A stretch of DNA of 64,000 nt from Microbacterium marinilacus (GTDB lineage Bacteria > Actinomycetota > Actinomycetes > Actinomycetales > Microbacteriaceae): assembly GCF_019753765.1 (NCBI RefSeq), contig NZ_JAIJZW010000001.1, positions 415,127 to 479,126 of the forward strand, written 5' to 3'. The translations under genes and the position numbers were made by a program. Shown piece after piece: positions 8,102 through 16,029 of the stretch (positions within the stretch are counted from its first letter, which is position 1; the number at the start of each line of letters is the position of its first letter). Under the pieces are notes generated by a model. It did no database searches and had not been told where the DNA came from. It saw only the letters and a program-made list of their open reading frames with translations.

Positions 8102-10756
8102 TCAGGCGCCGAAGCGATGGGTGCCGGACCCGACCTCGACGGGGTCGGACCCCGGCAGGTCGATCACGGCGGTGGTGTTGGGCGGCACGGTGACGGTCGC
8201 GCGCAGAGCGCTCAGCTCGCCGGCAGCGGGCTCGATCGCCTCCCACTCGACTCGGAACGTGCCGTGCACGGAGTCGTAGCGCGCCGAGGCGGCCGAGGTG
8301 AGGCCCGCGCGGGGCCGTACGAGCACCCGGCGGTAACCGGGGGCGAGCGGCGCGATGCCGCCGACGTCGCGGTGCAGCCAGTCGGCGACCGCTCCGAGCG
8401 CGTAGTGGTTGAAGGACGTCATGTCGCCGGGGTTGATCGTCCCGTCGGGCAGCATCGAGTCCCAGCGCTCCCAGACGGTCGTCGCGCCCATGGACACGGG
8501 GTACAGCCAGCTCGGCGCCTCATCGGTCTGCAGCATGCGCTGTGCGGTGGCGCGGTGGCCCGACAGCGTCAGGGCGTCGCAGACGATCGGGGTCCCGACG
8601 AACCCGGTGCCGATGCGGTGCGCACCCCGCTCGACGATCGCCGCCAGCCGGTGTCCGGCCGCCGGCACCAGCCCGTCCGGCAGCAGGCCGAAGACGATCG
8701 CGAGGGCGTAGGCGGTCTGGCTGTCGGAGGTCATCCGTCCCTCGCCGTCGACGTACCGGTCGAGGAACGCGTCGCGCACGCGGGCGGCCAGCTCACCGTA
8801 TGCCGACGCGTCCTCCGAGCGTCCCAGGAGCACCGCGGCCTCGGCGACGAGCGAGGCCGAGTGGAAGAGGTAGGCCGTGGCGACGAGGTGAGGATCGGTC
8901 TGCGCCTCGAAGGGGCGGTCCGGCGGGGCGGACGGATCGAGCCAGTCGCCGAGCTGCATGCCCTCCTCCCAGAGGCCGTCGGGGGCCTGCTCGTGCACCA
9001 CATCGACCCACGCGCGCATGCTCTCGTACTGGCGCTCCACGGTGGCGTCGTCGGCGAACTGCTGCCACATCGACCACGGGACGATGGTCGCCGCATCGCC
9101 CCAGGCGGCGATCGGCGTCGGAGGGAAGAGGTCCTGATCGATCAGCGGCACGTACAGCGGCCCGACGCCGCCGATGCGGGCCTGGTCGGCGGCGAGGTCC
9201 TCGAGCCACGAGGACAGGAACGCGTTCGTGTCGAAGAGGTAGCCGGCCGTGGGGGCGAAGACCTGGATGTCGCCGGTCCAGCCGAGCCGCTCGTCGCGTT
9301 GCGGGCAGTCCGTCGGGATCGACACGAAGTTGCCCCGCGCGCCCCACACGACGTTCTCGTGCAGCCGGTCGAGGGCGGGCACGCCGGTGGCGAGCCAGCC
9401 CGTCCGCTGCAGATCCGTGTGGAGGACCTCGGCGACGGCGTCGACGGAATCCGCGTCGAGGCCCGTGATCTGCGCGTAGCGGAAGCCGTGGAACGTGAAA
9501 CGCGGAGCCCACTCCTCGCCGTCCGGGTCGCCCCGCAGGACGTACCGGTCGGTCGCGGCGGCGAAGCGCAGCGGTCGGACGCCCAGACGCCCGTCCTCGA
9601 GCACCTCCGCATGACGGATCGCGACCTCGGTGCCGGCCGCACCGCGAAGGCGCAGTCGCAGCCGGCCGACGAGGTTCTGTCCGAAGTCGAGGATCGGCGC
9701 ACCCGACGCGTCGGGGATCACCGCTTCCACCGTGCGGGTCTCGGTGACCCGCACGGGAGGCAGCCCGGCCGGCCGCAGGCGGGAGGGATCTGCCCCGACC
9801 ACGACCGCCCGGCTCGCCGCCGGAAGGGCCGCGCCCGGCTGCAGGCCGTCGTCCGCGAGCCGTGCGTCGTAGCGCTCGCCCTGGTAGATGCTGGCGAACC
9901 GGGTGGGGCCGGCGATCGTCGCGTCCCAGCGGTCGTCGGTGACGAGGGTCTCGTGCCTGCCGTCCGCGTACTCGAGGCGCAGCTGCGCGCTCAGGGCGCG
10001 TCTGCCGTGCCATGTGCGGCGGAAGTCGCCGTCGAAGCCGAAGTGCTCGGCGTGCCAGCCCGGCCCGACCTGCGCTCCGAGCACGTGCTCGCCGGCGCCC
10101 AGGCGGTCCGTCACGTCGACGGTGCGGAAAAGCAGGCGGTCCGCGTACGAGGTCCAGCCCGGGGCGAGCTGGTCGTCGACGACGACGTGCCCGTCGATCA
10201 GCATCTCGACGATGCCGTGCGCCGTGTACGAGAGCAGGGCGCGGACGATCGGCGACGGGACGGCGAACTCGCGTCGGAAGCGGCTCACGCGGCGGTCGGC
10301 GTCCTCCTCCAGGAGGTCGGCGCGCACGTCGGGCCCGCTCGCGCCACGGGCGACGGAGACGTCCGCGTCTTCGCCGTCCGAGAGGTCGTCGGCGGCGGCG
10401 ATGAAGGGGGCGTGCCAGTCGGCCCCGGACAGCGGGCCGGTCTCGACGGACAGCCACCCGCTCGGACCGATGCGCTCGCCGTCCTGCCCGGTGACCGTCA
10501 CACGCAGCTGCGCCGCGTCGTAGGCGCCGAGCGGCGAGAAGGGCCATGCCACCAGCGCGCTGCGCCCGTCCGGCAGCTCGGCGTGCTCGATGCGGCCGTC
10601 GGGGCGCCGCAGCTCGAGCGACGCGGAGGCCTGCAGCCACCCGGGGGCGGTCGTCTCGACGGTCCAGGTGACGCGCGGCGCGGCGTCGGCGACATGACGC
10701 GGGGCGCCGCGACCGCCCACGCGCAGCGTGGCGATCCGTGGGTGTGCAAGCGACAT
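8102..10756 (-). CDS. rhaA: GH78 alpha-L-rhamnosidase
   Basis: 884 residues. N-terminal beta-sandwich modules (about 1-330, including the bacterial rhamnosidase N-terminal domain with RLLFRTVDVTDRL and GWHAEHFGFDG) are followed by an (alpha/alpha)6 barrel carrying the GH78 signature PTDCPQRDERLGWTGD around residues 475-490, which supplies the acidic catalytic residues. The motifs near 560-700 and the C-terminal beta-domain (NHYALGAVADWLHRDVGGI) also match GH78. No signal peptide is present, so it would hydrolyse imported rhamnosides. It is first in the operon with an MFS transporter and a GH3 enzyme, and divergent from a TetR gene. A GGAGG Shine-Dalgarno precedes the ATG. The symbol is given by function. 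Confidence 0.93.
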   Translation of the reverse strand: MSLAHPRIATLRVGGRGAPRHVADAAPRVTWTVETTAPGWLQASASLELRRPDGRIEHAELPDGRSALVAWPFSPLGAYDAAQLRVTVTGQDGERIGPSGWLSVETGPLSGADWHAPFIAAADDLSDGEDADVSVARGASGPDVRADLLEEDADRRVSRFRREFAVPSPIVRALLSYTAHGIVEMLIDGHVVVDDQLAPGWTSYADRLLFRTVDVTDRLGAGEHVLGAQVGPGWHAEHFGFDGDFRRTWHGRRALSAQLRLEYADGRHETLVTDDRWDATIAGPTRFASIYQGERYDARLADDGLQPGAALPAASRAVVVGADPSRLRPAGLPPVRVTETRTVEAVIPDASGAPILDFGQNLVGRLRLRLRGAAGTEVAIRHAEVLEDGRLGVRPLRFAAATDRYVLRGDPDGEEWAPRFTFHGFRYAQITGLDADSVDAVAEVLHTDLQRTGWLATGVPALDRLHENVVWGARGNFVSIPTDCPQRDERLGWTGDIQVFAPTAGYLFDTNAFLSSWLEDLAADQARIGGVGPLYVPLIDQDLFPPTPIAAWGDAATIVPWSMWQQFADDATVERQYESMRAWVDVVHEQAPDGLWEEGMQLGDWLDPSAPPDRPFEAQTDPHLVATAYLFHSASLVAEAAVLLGRSEDASAYGELAARVRDAFLDRYVDGEGRMTSDSQTAYALAIVFGLLPDGLVPAAGHRLAAIVERGAHRIGTGFVGTPIVCDALTLSGHRATAQRMLQTDEAPSWLYPVSMGATTVWERWDSMLPDGTINPGDMTSFNHYALGAVADWLHRDVGGIAPLAPGYRRVLVRPRAGLTSAASARYDSVHGTFRVEWEAIEPAAGELSALRATVTVPPNTTAVIDLPGSDPVEVGSGTHRFGA

Positions 10757-10810
10757 CTGCGTCCTCCAGCGGTGAGAGCCGGCGGCTCCGCCGGCGATGG
10801 TGCGGCGCCG

Positions 10811-10816
10811 ACGCTA
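10811..10816 (-). promoter_or_regulatory. -10 element of the GH78-MFS-GH3 operon
   Basis: TAGCGT on the minus strand, about 55 nt before the GH78 ATG. The inverted repeat at 10818-10849 starts 1 bp away and covers the expected -35/spacer region, an arrangement typical of repression. The -35 itself is weak (GTGCAG). Confidence 0.45.
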
Positions 10817-10817
10817 G

Positions 10818-10849
10818 CACGAAAACAGAGTAGCTGCACTGTTTTCGTG
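10818..10849. promoter_or_regulatory. candidate TetR operator: perfect 11-bp-arm inverted repeat
   Basis: CACGAAAACAG and CTGTTTTCGTG are perfect reverse complements separated by 10 bp. They lie in the 142-bp region between the divergent alpha-rhamnosidase and tetR genes and overlap the rhamnosidase promoter. Size and dyad symmetry fit a TetR-dimer site, and the neighbouring TetR is the natural candidate. Confidence 0.65.
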
Positions 10850-10859
10850 GAACGTTTCA
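10848..10859. promoter_or_regulatory. CG-centred palindrome (LacI/GalR-type operator candidate)
   Basis: TGGAACGTTTCA is a 12-bp CG-centred palindrome with one mismatched pair. It abuts the 11-bp-arm inverted repeat, and a near-identical TGAAACGATTCA occurs upstream of rhaM. Confidence 0.45.
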
Positions 10860-10885
10860 TTTCCTCCGCCGGGACGGCTCCGCGA

Positions 10886-10891
10886 TACGGT
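10886..10891 (+). promoter_or_regulatory. -10 element of leaderless tetR gene
   Basis: TACGGT lies 7 nt before the tetR ATG, with no Shine-Dalgarno in between. Confidence 0.5.
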
Positions 10892-10898
10892 CGACCTC

Positions 10899-11501
10899 AT
10901 GTCCACCGCGGTGCGAGGCAGGTATGCCAAGGGAGAGGAGCGGCGACGCCGCATCCTCGAGGCGGGCGTCCGCGTCTTCGCGTCGCACGGCTACCGGGCC
11001 GGCTCGATCCAGCGGATCGCGGACGAGGTCGGCATCAGCATGAGCGGTCTGCTGCACCACTTCGACTCCAAGGCGGCGCTGCTCGCGGCGATCCTCGAGA
11101 GGCGCGACGACCTGTCGCGCGACTTCCTCGACGCCGAGACGCGGAAGGGCGTCGAGCTGCTCCGGGGTCTCGTCGAGCTGACCGCGTACAACCAGACGGT
11201 GCCGGGCCTGGTCGAGCTGCACTGCACCCTGTCCGCCGAGGCGACGGGCGCGGATCACCCTGCGCACGCCTACTTCGTCGACCGCTACGCGTCGGTCCTG
11301 GGGATGCTCGAGACCGCCTTCCGAGACGCGGGCGCCGCCGGCGAGCTCGCCGCCGAAGCCGCCGAGCCGGCGGAGGCCGCCCGCGATGTGACGGCGCTCA
11401 TGGACGGGCTGCAGGTGCAGTGGCTGCTGTCCGGCGGAGCGTTCGACATGGCCGCGCGCGTGCGTGCGCACCTGCAGCGTCAGGTCGTCGTCCCGCTCTG
11501 A
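10899..11501 (+). CDS. TetR-family transcriptional regulator (probable rhamnoside/rhamnose regulator)
   Basis: 200 residues with an N-terminal TetR helix-turn-helix (RRRILEAGVRVFASHGYRAGSIQRIADEVGISMSGLLHHF, about 17-55) and an all-helical C-terminal ligand domain. It is divergent from the GH78 alpha-rhamnosidase and 76 bp upstream of rhaM-rhaI-MFS, so it most likely controls rhamnoside release and rhamnose isomerisation. The divergent region contains a perfect 11-bp-arm inverted repeat fitting a TetR operator. Known rhamnose regulators are mostly AraC, DeoR or LacI types, so a TetR here is noteworthy. The inducer (rhamnose, a rhamnoside or an aglycone) is unknown. Confidence 0.88.
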   Translation: MSTAVRGRYAKGEERRRRILEAGVRVFASHGYRAGSIQRIADEVGISMSGLLHHFDSKAALLAAILERRDDLSRDFLDAETRKGVELLRGLVELTAYNQTVPGLVELHCTLSAEATGADHPAHAYFVDRYASVLGMLETAFRDAGAAGELAAEAAEPAEAARDVTALMDGLQVQWLLSGGAFDMAARVRAHLQRQVVVPL

Positions 11502-11539
11502 GGTCGTGCGGGGGGCGGTGTTGCGGAGTCGCGAGTCAT

Positions 11540-11553
11540 ATGAAACGATTCAT
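11540..11553. promoter_or_regulatory. CG-centred palindrome upstream of rhaM
   Basis: ATGAAACGATTCAT, a 14-bp palindrome with one mismatched pair, sits 24 bp before the rhaM ATG. It matches the TGGAACGTTTCA element in the rhamnosidase/tetR region (common core TGRAACGWTTCA). Confidence 0.5.
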
Positions 11554-11577
11554 TCCACACCCGAGGAGGAGTCGACG

Positions 11578-11928
11578 ATGAGCCAGCGCGTGTGCTTCAC
11601 CCTGCGCGTGAAGCCCGAATCGCTCGACGGGTACCTCGAGCGCCACGATCCGATCTGGCCCGAGATGCTGGAGGAGATCGCCGCCTCGGGCCGACGCGGG
11701 TACTCGATCTTCCACCTCGGCGACGGCCTGCTGGTCGGGACCTACGAGACCGACGACGACGCGGCCTCTCAGGCCTACCTCGCCCGCTCGGAGGTCGCCG
11801 CCCGCTGGGAGGCGTCCATGGCCCCGTTCTTCATCGGCCTCGACGGCCGGCCCGACCAGGCCGCGCAGACCCATCCCGAGGTCTTCCACCTGGAGACCCA
11901 GCTCGCCGCCGCCCGCGCGGCGTCCTGA
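11578..11928 (+). CDS. rhaM: L-rhamnose mutarotase
   Basis: A 116-residue dimeric alpha/beta-barrel (ferredoxin-like) protein that interconverts alpha- and beta-L-rhamnopyranose so the isomerase receives its preferred anomer. The catalytic His23 lies in LERHDPIWPEML, corresponding to His22 of E. coli RhaM, and the GYSIF and WEASMAPFF segments are family hallmarks. The ATG at 11578 is chosen because it follows a GAGGAG Shine-Dalgarno and gives the usual family length. It is 61 bp upstream of rhaI and probably co-transcribed with it and the MFS gene. Confidence 0.93.
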   Translation: MSQRVCFTLRVKPESLDGYLERHDPIWPEMLEEIAASGRRGYSIFHLGDGLLVGTYETDDDAASQAYLARSEVAARWEASMAPFFIGLDGRPDQAAQTHPEVFHLETQLAAARAAS

Positions 11929-11989
11929 TCCGCTTCGCACCGACCGCACCGACCGGGGCACGCCGCCCCGCTGTGAGAAAGGCCTCACC

Positions 11990-13156
11990 GTGAGCATCCT
12001 GTCAGCAGACGTCCTGTCCGCCCTCGAGAAGCAGGCGATCGAGCTGCCCTCCTGGGCGTTCGGCAACTCCGGCACCCGCTTCAAGGTGTTCGGCACGCCC
12101 GGCACCCCCCGCGATCCGTTCGAGAAGATCGCCGACGCCGCGCGCGTGAACGAGCTCACCGGGCTCGCCCCGTCGGTCGCGCTGCACATCCCGTGGGACC
12201 TCGTCGACGACTTCGGGACCCTGCGCGCTCACGCCGAGGACCTCGGCGTGAGCCTCGGAACGGTCAACTCCAACACCTTCCAGGACGACGACTACAAGTT
12301 CGGCGCCCTGACACACGAGGATCCGCAGGTGCGCCGGAAGGCGATCGACCACCACCTCGCGTGCATCGACGTGATGGACGCGACCGGCTCGCGCGACCTC
12401 AAGATCTGGCTCGCCGAGGGATCCAACTACCCCGGCCAGGCCGACCTGCGCGGCCGCCAGGACCGCCTCCACGAGTCGCTCGCGAAGATCTACGAGCGTC
12501 TGTCGGGCGAGCAGCGCCTCGTCCTCGAGTACAAGTTCTTCGAGCCGGCTTTCTACCACACGGACGTCCCGGACTGGGGCACCTCCTACGCCCAGGTGAG
12601 CGCCCTCGGCGACCGCGCGATGGTCTGCCTCGACACCGGCCACCACGCGCCCGGCACGAACATCGAGTTCATCGTGATGCAGCTGCTGCGCCTCGGGAAG
12701 CTCGGCTCGTTCGACTTCAACTCGCGCTTCTACGCCGACGACGACCTGATCGTGGGAGCCGCCGACCCGTTCCAGCTCTTCCGGATCGTCTTCGAGGTGA
12801 TCCGCGGGGGCGGCCTGAACAACCCCGACGTGGCGTTCATGCTCGACCAGTGCCACAACGTCGAGGACAAGATCCTCGGCCAGATCCGCTCGGTGCTCAA
12901 CGTGCAGGAGATGACCGCCCGCGCGCTGCTGGTCGACGCCGACGCGCTGCGCGCCGCCCAGACCTCGGGCGACGTCCTCGCCGCCAACGCCGTGTTCATG
13001 GACGCCTTCTACACCGACGTCCGCCCCGCCCTCGCCGAGTGGCGCGAGGGACGCGGCCTGCCCGCCGATCCGATGCGGGCCCAGCTCGAGTCGGGCTACC
13101 AGGCGCGGATCGCGTCGGAGCGCGTCGGCGGCACGCAGGCAGGATGGGGTGCCTGA
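11990..13156 (+). CDS. rhaI: L-rhamnose isomerase (RhaI, Pseudomonas stutzeri type)
   Basis: 388 residues of a TIM-barrel, divalent-metal isomerase converting L-rhamnose to L-rhamnulose. The LALHIPWDLVDD-like region (here VALHIPWDLVDDF, about 64-76), the LEYKFFEPAFYHTDVPDWG block (about 177-196), CLDTGHHAPGTNIEF and the DFNSRFYADDDL metal/active-site loop are characteristic of the RhaI type rather than E. coli RhaA. The start is GTG, with a GAAAGG Shine-Dalgarno 7 nt upstream. It lies between rhaM and an MFS gene and overlaps the following frame slightly, supporting translational coupling. The product would be phosphorylated by RhaB and cleaved by the aldolase encoded about 10 kb downstream. 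Confidence 0.95.
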   Translation: MSILSADVLSALEKQAIELPSWAFGNSGTRFKVFGTPGTPRDPFEKIADAARVNELTGLAPSVALHIPWDLVDDFGTLRAHAEDLGVSLGTVNSNTFQDDDYKFGALTHEDPQVRRKAIDHHLACIDVMDATGSRDLKIWLAEGSNYPGQADLRGRQDRLHESLAKIYERLSGEQRLVLEYKFFEPAFYHTDVPDWGTSYAQVSALGDRAMVCLDTGHHAPGTNIEFIVMQLLRLGKLGSFDFNSRFYADDDLIVGAADPFQLFRIVFEVIRGGGLNNPDVAFMLDQCHNVEDKILGQIRSVLNVQEMTARALLVDADALRAAQTSGDVLAANAVFMDAFYTDVRPALAEWREGRGLPADPMRAQLESGYQARIASERVGGTQAGWGA

Positions 13157-13160
13157 CCCG

Positions 13161-14480
13161 ATGAGCAGCCAGACGACGCAGAGGCGCACTCTCAGCGCCT
13201 GGAAGGCGACGATCGCCGTCGCCATGTCCAACTACATCGAGGCGGGCGCCATCATCGCCCTCGCCACCAGCCTGACGCTGTGGCAGGAGGCCTTCGGCTT
13301 CGACAGCGGCATCGTCGGCGTGATCGCCGCGCTGTCGGCCAACGCCTTCGGCTCGGCCATCGGCGCCGCGATCGGCGGCCCGCTGTGCGACCGCTACGGG
13401 CGCAAGTTCATCTACACGTACGACCTCATCGTGTTCATGGTCGGCGCGCTGCTCGTGACCTTCTCCGGCAACGTCGGCGTGCTCCTGGCGGGCGTGATCC
13501 TGATGGGCATCGCGGTCGGCGCCGGCGTGCCCGCCGCGTGGACGTACATCGCCGAGGAGGCGCCGACGGAGCACCGTGCGGCGCACGTCGGCACCGCGCA
13601 GCTCGCGTGGTCGGTCGGTCCCGCGGTGGGCTTCCTGCTGGCCGTGCTGGTCGAGCCGTTGGGGCTCGTCGGATCGCGCCTGATCTTCGCCCACCTCTTC
13701 GTCATCGCCGCCATCACCTGGTGGGTGCGGCGCGGGCTGCCCGAGTCCCGTCGCTGGAAGGAGGACCGCGAGGCCGCGGCCGCCACGGGCGCGCGTCCGT
13801 CGTTCTTCTCCGGGATCGTCGGGCTGCTCAAGGAGCCGAAGAACTGGACGGCGCTGCTGTTCCTCCTCGGCGTCTACGGCCTGTGGAACACGGTGGCCGG
13901 GCAGGCGGGCATCTTCCAGCCGCGCGTGTACGAAGCCGCGGGTCTCACCGACGCGACCGAGCAGAACCTGCTGCAGGTGCTGCTGTGGTCCTTGACCGCG
14001 CTCGCGACCTACTTCGGCTTCATGCGATACGGCGACCGCGTCAGCCGTCGCTGGCTGTACTTCGGCGGAGCGCTGCTGGGAGTCATCGCCTGGGTCGTCA
14101 TGATCTACGGCCCGGCCGGCCTCGGCACGGCCCTGTTCTTCGCGATCGCGTGGGGCATCTCGGCGGGTGTCGGCGCGCAGGCGTTCTACGGGCTCTGGAC
14201 GGCCGAGCTGTTCGCCACGCGCTACCGCGCGAGCGCCCAGGGCATGCTGTTCATGCTGGCGCGCGTCATGGTGGGCCTGCTCAGCCTGGTCTTCCCGATC
14301 CTGCTCGACAGCACCGGCCTCGCGGTGCTCGGGCTGATCATCCTCGGCCTTCTGGTCGCCGCCATGCTCATCGGCACCATCTGGGCGCCGAAGACCGAGG
14401 GGCGCACCCTCGAGGAGATCGAGCACGAGCGATACGGGGGCCGGGTGCCGCCCGCGACCGAGGTGCCCGCGAACCTCTGA
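13161..14480 (+). CDS. MFS sugar transporter (probable L-rhamnose importer)
   Basis: 439 residues with about 12 transmembrane segments and the MFS motif GGPLCDRYGRKF between helices 2 and 3, plus PESRRWKED in the central loop, as in sugar:H+ symporters. It is the last gene of the rhaM-rhaI transcript, starting 4 bp after the rhaI stop, so L-rhamnose is the best substrate guess. A GTG at 13149 overlapping the rhaI stop is an alternative start adding four residues. It is paralogous to the MFS protein encoded beside the GH78 gene. A strong hairpin 24 bp downstream ends the operon. Confidence 0.85.
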   Translation: MSSQTTQRRTLSAWKATIAVAMSNYIEAGAIIALATSLTLWQEAFGFDSGIVGVIAALSANAFGSAIGAAIGGPLCDRYGRKFIYTYDLIVFMVGALLVTFSGNVGVLLAGVILMGIAVGAGVPAAWTYIAEEAPTEHRAAHVGTAQLAWSVGPAVGFLLAVLVEPLGLVGSRLIFAHLFVIAAITWWVRRGLPESRRWKEDREAAAATGARPSFFSGIVGLLKEPKNWTALLFLLGVYGLWNTVAGQAGIFQPRVYEAAGLTDATEQNLLQVLLWSLTALATYFGFMRYGDRVSRRWLYFGGALLGVIAWVVMIYGPAGLGTALFFAIAWGISAGVGAQAFYGLWTAELFATRYRASAQGMLFMLARVMVGLLSLVFPILLDSTGLAVLGLIILGLLVAAMLIGTIWAPKTEGRTLEEIEHERYGGRVPPATEVPANL

Positions 14481-14504
14481 TCCGCGGACCCTCACCCGCG
14501 GGAT

Positions 14505-14540
14505 CGGACGGGGCCGGCGCGCGTGCGCCGGCCCCGTCCG
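14505..14540. terminator. strong bidirectional hairpin terminator
   Basis: A perfect 16-bp stem (arms CGGACGGGGCCGGCGC and its complement) with a GCGT loop lies between the convergent MFS gene and FGGY kinase gene. It can serve both transcripts. There is no real T-tract, as usual in high-GC actinobacteria. Confidence 0.8.
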
Positions 14541-14613
14541 CCGTTCGTCCGCGGACGACGCGAGCGGCCTGCACGGCGCGGACCGACCCGGCTCTCCTCC
14601 CGAGCGGTCGCCG

Positions 14614-16029
14614 TCAGCTCACGACGACGAGCTCCTCGAAGCGGATGCGGGCGGCGGCGTAGGCCTCGTGCGTGCGGGGGTCGGGTCGGAACTCGGCCTC
14701 GATGGACGACGACGTGCCGCGCAGCGACGCGAACGTGTCGATCCGCCCGGTCGCGACACCGGCGAGCATCGCCGCGCCTTGCGCGGCGCCGTGTCCGCTC
14801 GCCGGCCGGAACACGGGGATCCCGAGGACATCGGCCTTGATCTGCAACCAGGCGTCGGAGGATGCGCCGCCTCCGGTGCTGATGAGGCGATCGATCGTGA
14901 AGCCGGCTGTGCGCATGGCGTCCACGTCTCGGGCGAGGGCGAGCGCGTTGCCCTCCATCGCCGCCAGCATGAGGTCGGTGCCGTCGGTCGACAGGTCGAT
15001 GCCGGCGAGGACGCCGCGGGCCGAGGCGTTCCATGTCGGCGTGCGCTCTCCGGCGAGACTCGGGACCATGGTCACGCGACCGGGGCGGGGGCGGGCGAGG
15101 ATGCGGTCGGCCGCGCGGAGGTCGTGGGCGGGGTCGAGGCCGTTGACCCAGTCGATCGTGGCGCCGGCGGTGACCTGAGCCGTGATGAGCAGGTCGACGT
15201 CGGGCACGCAGTGGCGGGAATGGATGAAGCCGGGCACCGTCGCACCGCGCGGCACGGCGAGCATTGTCACGCTGGAGAACCCGGTCATGTCGACGAGCGG
15301 GTCCCCCGGGGCGAGCAGTCCGGCCTCGAGCGCCGAGCCGATCGCGTCGATGCCTCCCGCGACGACCGGCGTCCCGACGGGGAGCCCGGTCTCCGCGGAC
15401 GCCGCGCGGGTCACCGCGCCGACGACGTCGCCGGGTCGCACCAGCGTCGGCAGCAGCGACAGCGCGGGGACCGCGTCGCGCAGCGCCGCCGGGAAGTCCG
15501 CCGACTCCTCGTCGAAGCCCTGCATGAGGGACGCGGTCGTGTCGTCGAGAACCGACGCCCCGGACAGACGCCGCACGAGGAAGCCGTTGGCGGACAGCAC
15601 CGCATCGGCCCGGTCGAGCGACTCCGCGCGATGCTCGGCCAGCCACAGCAGCTTCGCCGTGCCGAAGAAGGGGTCGGCGCCGTTCCGGGAGCCCGGCACG
15701 ATCGCGGCGATCCCGGCGGCCTCGTCCGCGGCACGGCGATCGAGCCAGGTGAGCGCCGGCCCCGTCGGCTGCCCGGCGGCGTCGACGGGGACGAGCGTCG
15801 GCGCCTGCGAGGTCACGGCGACCGCGAGCACGTCGAGACCGGGCACGACGGCCGCGAGCGCGGTGCCCAGCGCCTGCCACCAGAGGGTCGCGTCCTGCTC
15901 GGCGCCGGCGCCGTCGGTCTTCGTCGGATACGCCACCGAGCGGTCGGCGATGCGGTGCCCTTCGAGATCGATCGCGACGACCTTGACCGAGCTCGTGCCC
16001 GCGTCGATGCCCAGGAGCGCTGTTCTCAC
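14614..16029 (-). CDS. FGGY-family carbohydrate kinase (substrate unknown)
   Basis: 471 residues with the FGGY kinase fold: the N-terminal phosphate-1 loop LLGIDAGTSSVKVVAIDLEG (about 5-24), a catalytic Asp in VAGGIDAIGSALEAG (about 225), and C-terminal nucleotide-binding Gly motifs (STGGGASSDAWLQIKAD). It resembles xylulose/ribulose kinases more than rhamnulokinase, and a separate true rhamnulokinase is present at 24767, so it likely phosphorylates another sugar or polyol. The GTG start overlaps the dehydrogenase stop by 4 bp (GTGA), indicating coupling. It is last in the operon of ABC transporter, hydroxyacid dehydrogenase and kinase, ending at the bidirectional terminator. Confidence 0.8.
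   Translation of the reverse strand: MRTALLGIDAGTSSVKVVAIDLEGHRIADRSVAYPTKTDGAGAEQDATLWWQALGTALAAVVPGLDVLAVAVTSQAPTLVPVDAAGQPTGPALTWLDRRAADEAAGIAAIVPGSRNGADPFFGTAKLLWLAEHRAESLDRADAVLSANGFLVRRLSGASVLDDTTASLMQGFDEESADFPAALRDAVPALSLLPTLVRPGDVVGAVTRAASAETGLPVGTPVVAGGIDAIGSALEAGLLAPGDPLVDMTGFSSVTMLAVPRGATVPGFIHSRHCVPDVDLLITAQVTAGATIDWVNGLDPAHDLRAADRILARPRPGRVTMVPSLAGERTPTWNASARGVLAGIDLSTDGTDLMLAAMEGNALALARDVDAMRTAGFTIDRLISTGGGASSDAWLQIKADVLGIPVFRPASGHGAAQGAAMLAGVATGRIDTFASLRGTSSSIEAEFRPDPRTHEAYAAARIRFEELVVVS

Noticed and set aside
7967..11581. Very long open frame (about 1200 codons) antisense to the MFS and GH78 genes
   Set aside because: Arg/Ala/Gly-rich shadow of GC-rich genes, no domain, no Shine-Dalgarno; the opposite strand encodes clear MFS and GH78 proteins.
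14614..16029. Calling the FGGY kinase rhaB
   Set aside because: A protein with the specific RhaB pattern (VDLGATSGR, NASTTGLLD, ISCGTWGLVGVE) is encoded at 24767; this one is closer to xylulose/ribulose-type kinases and sits in another operon.
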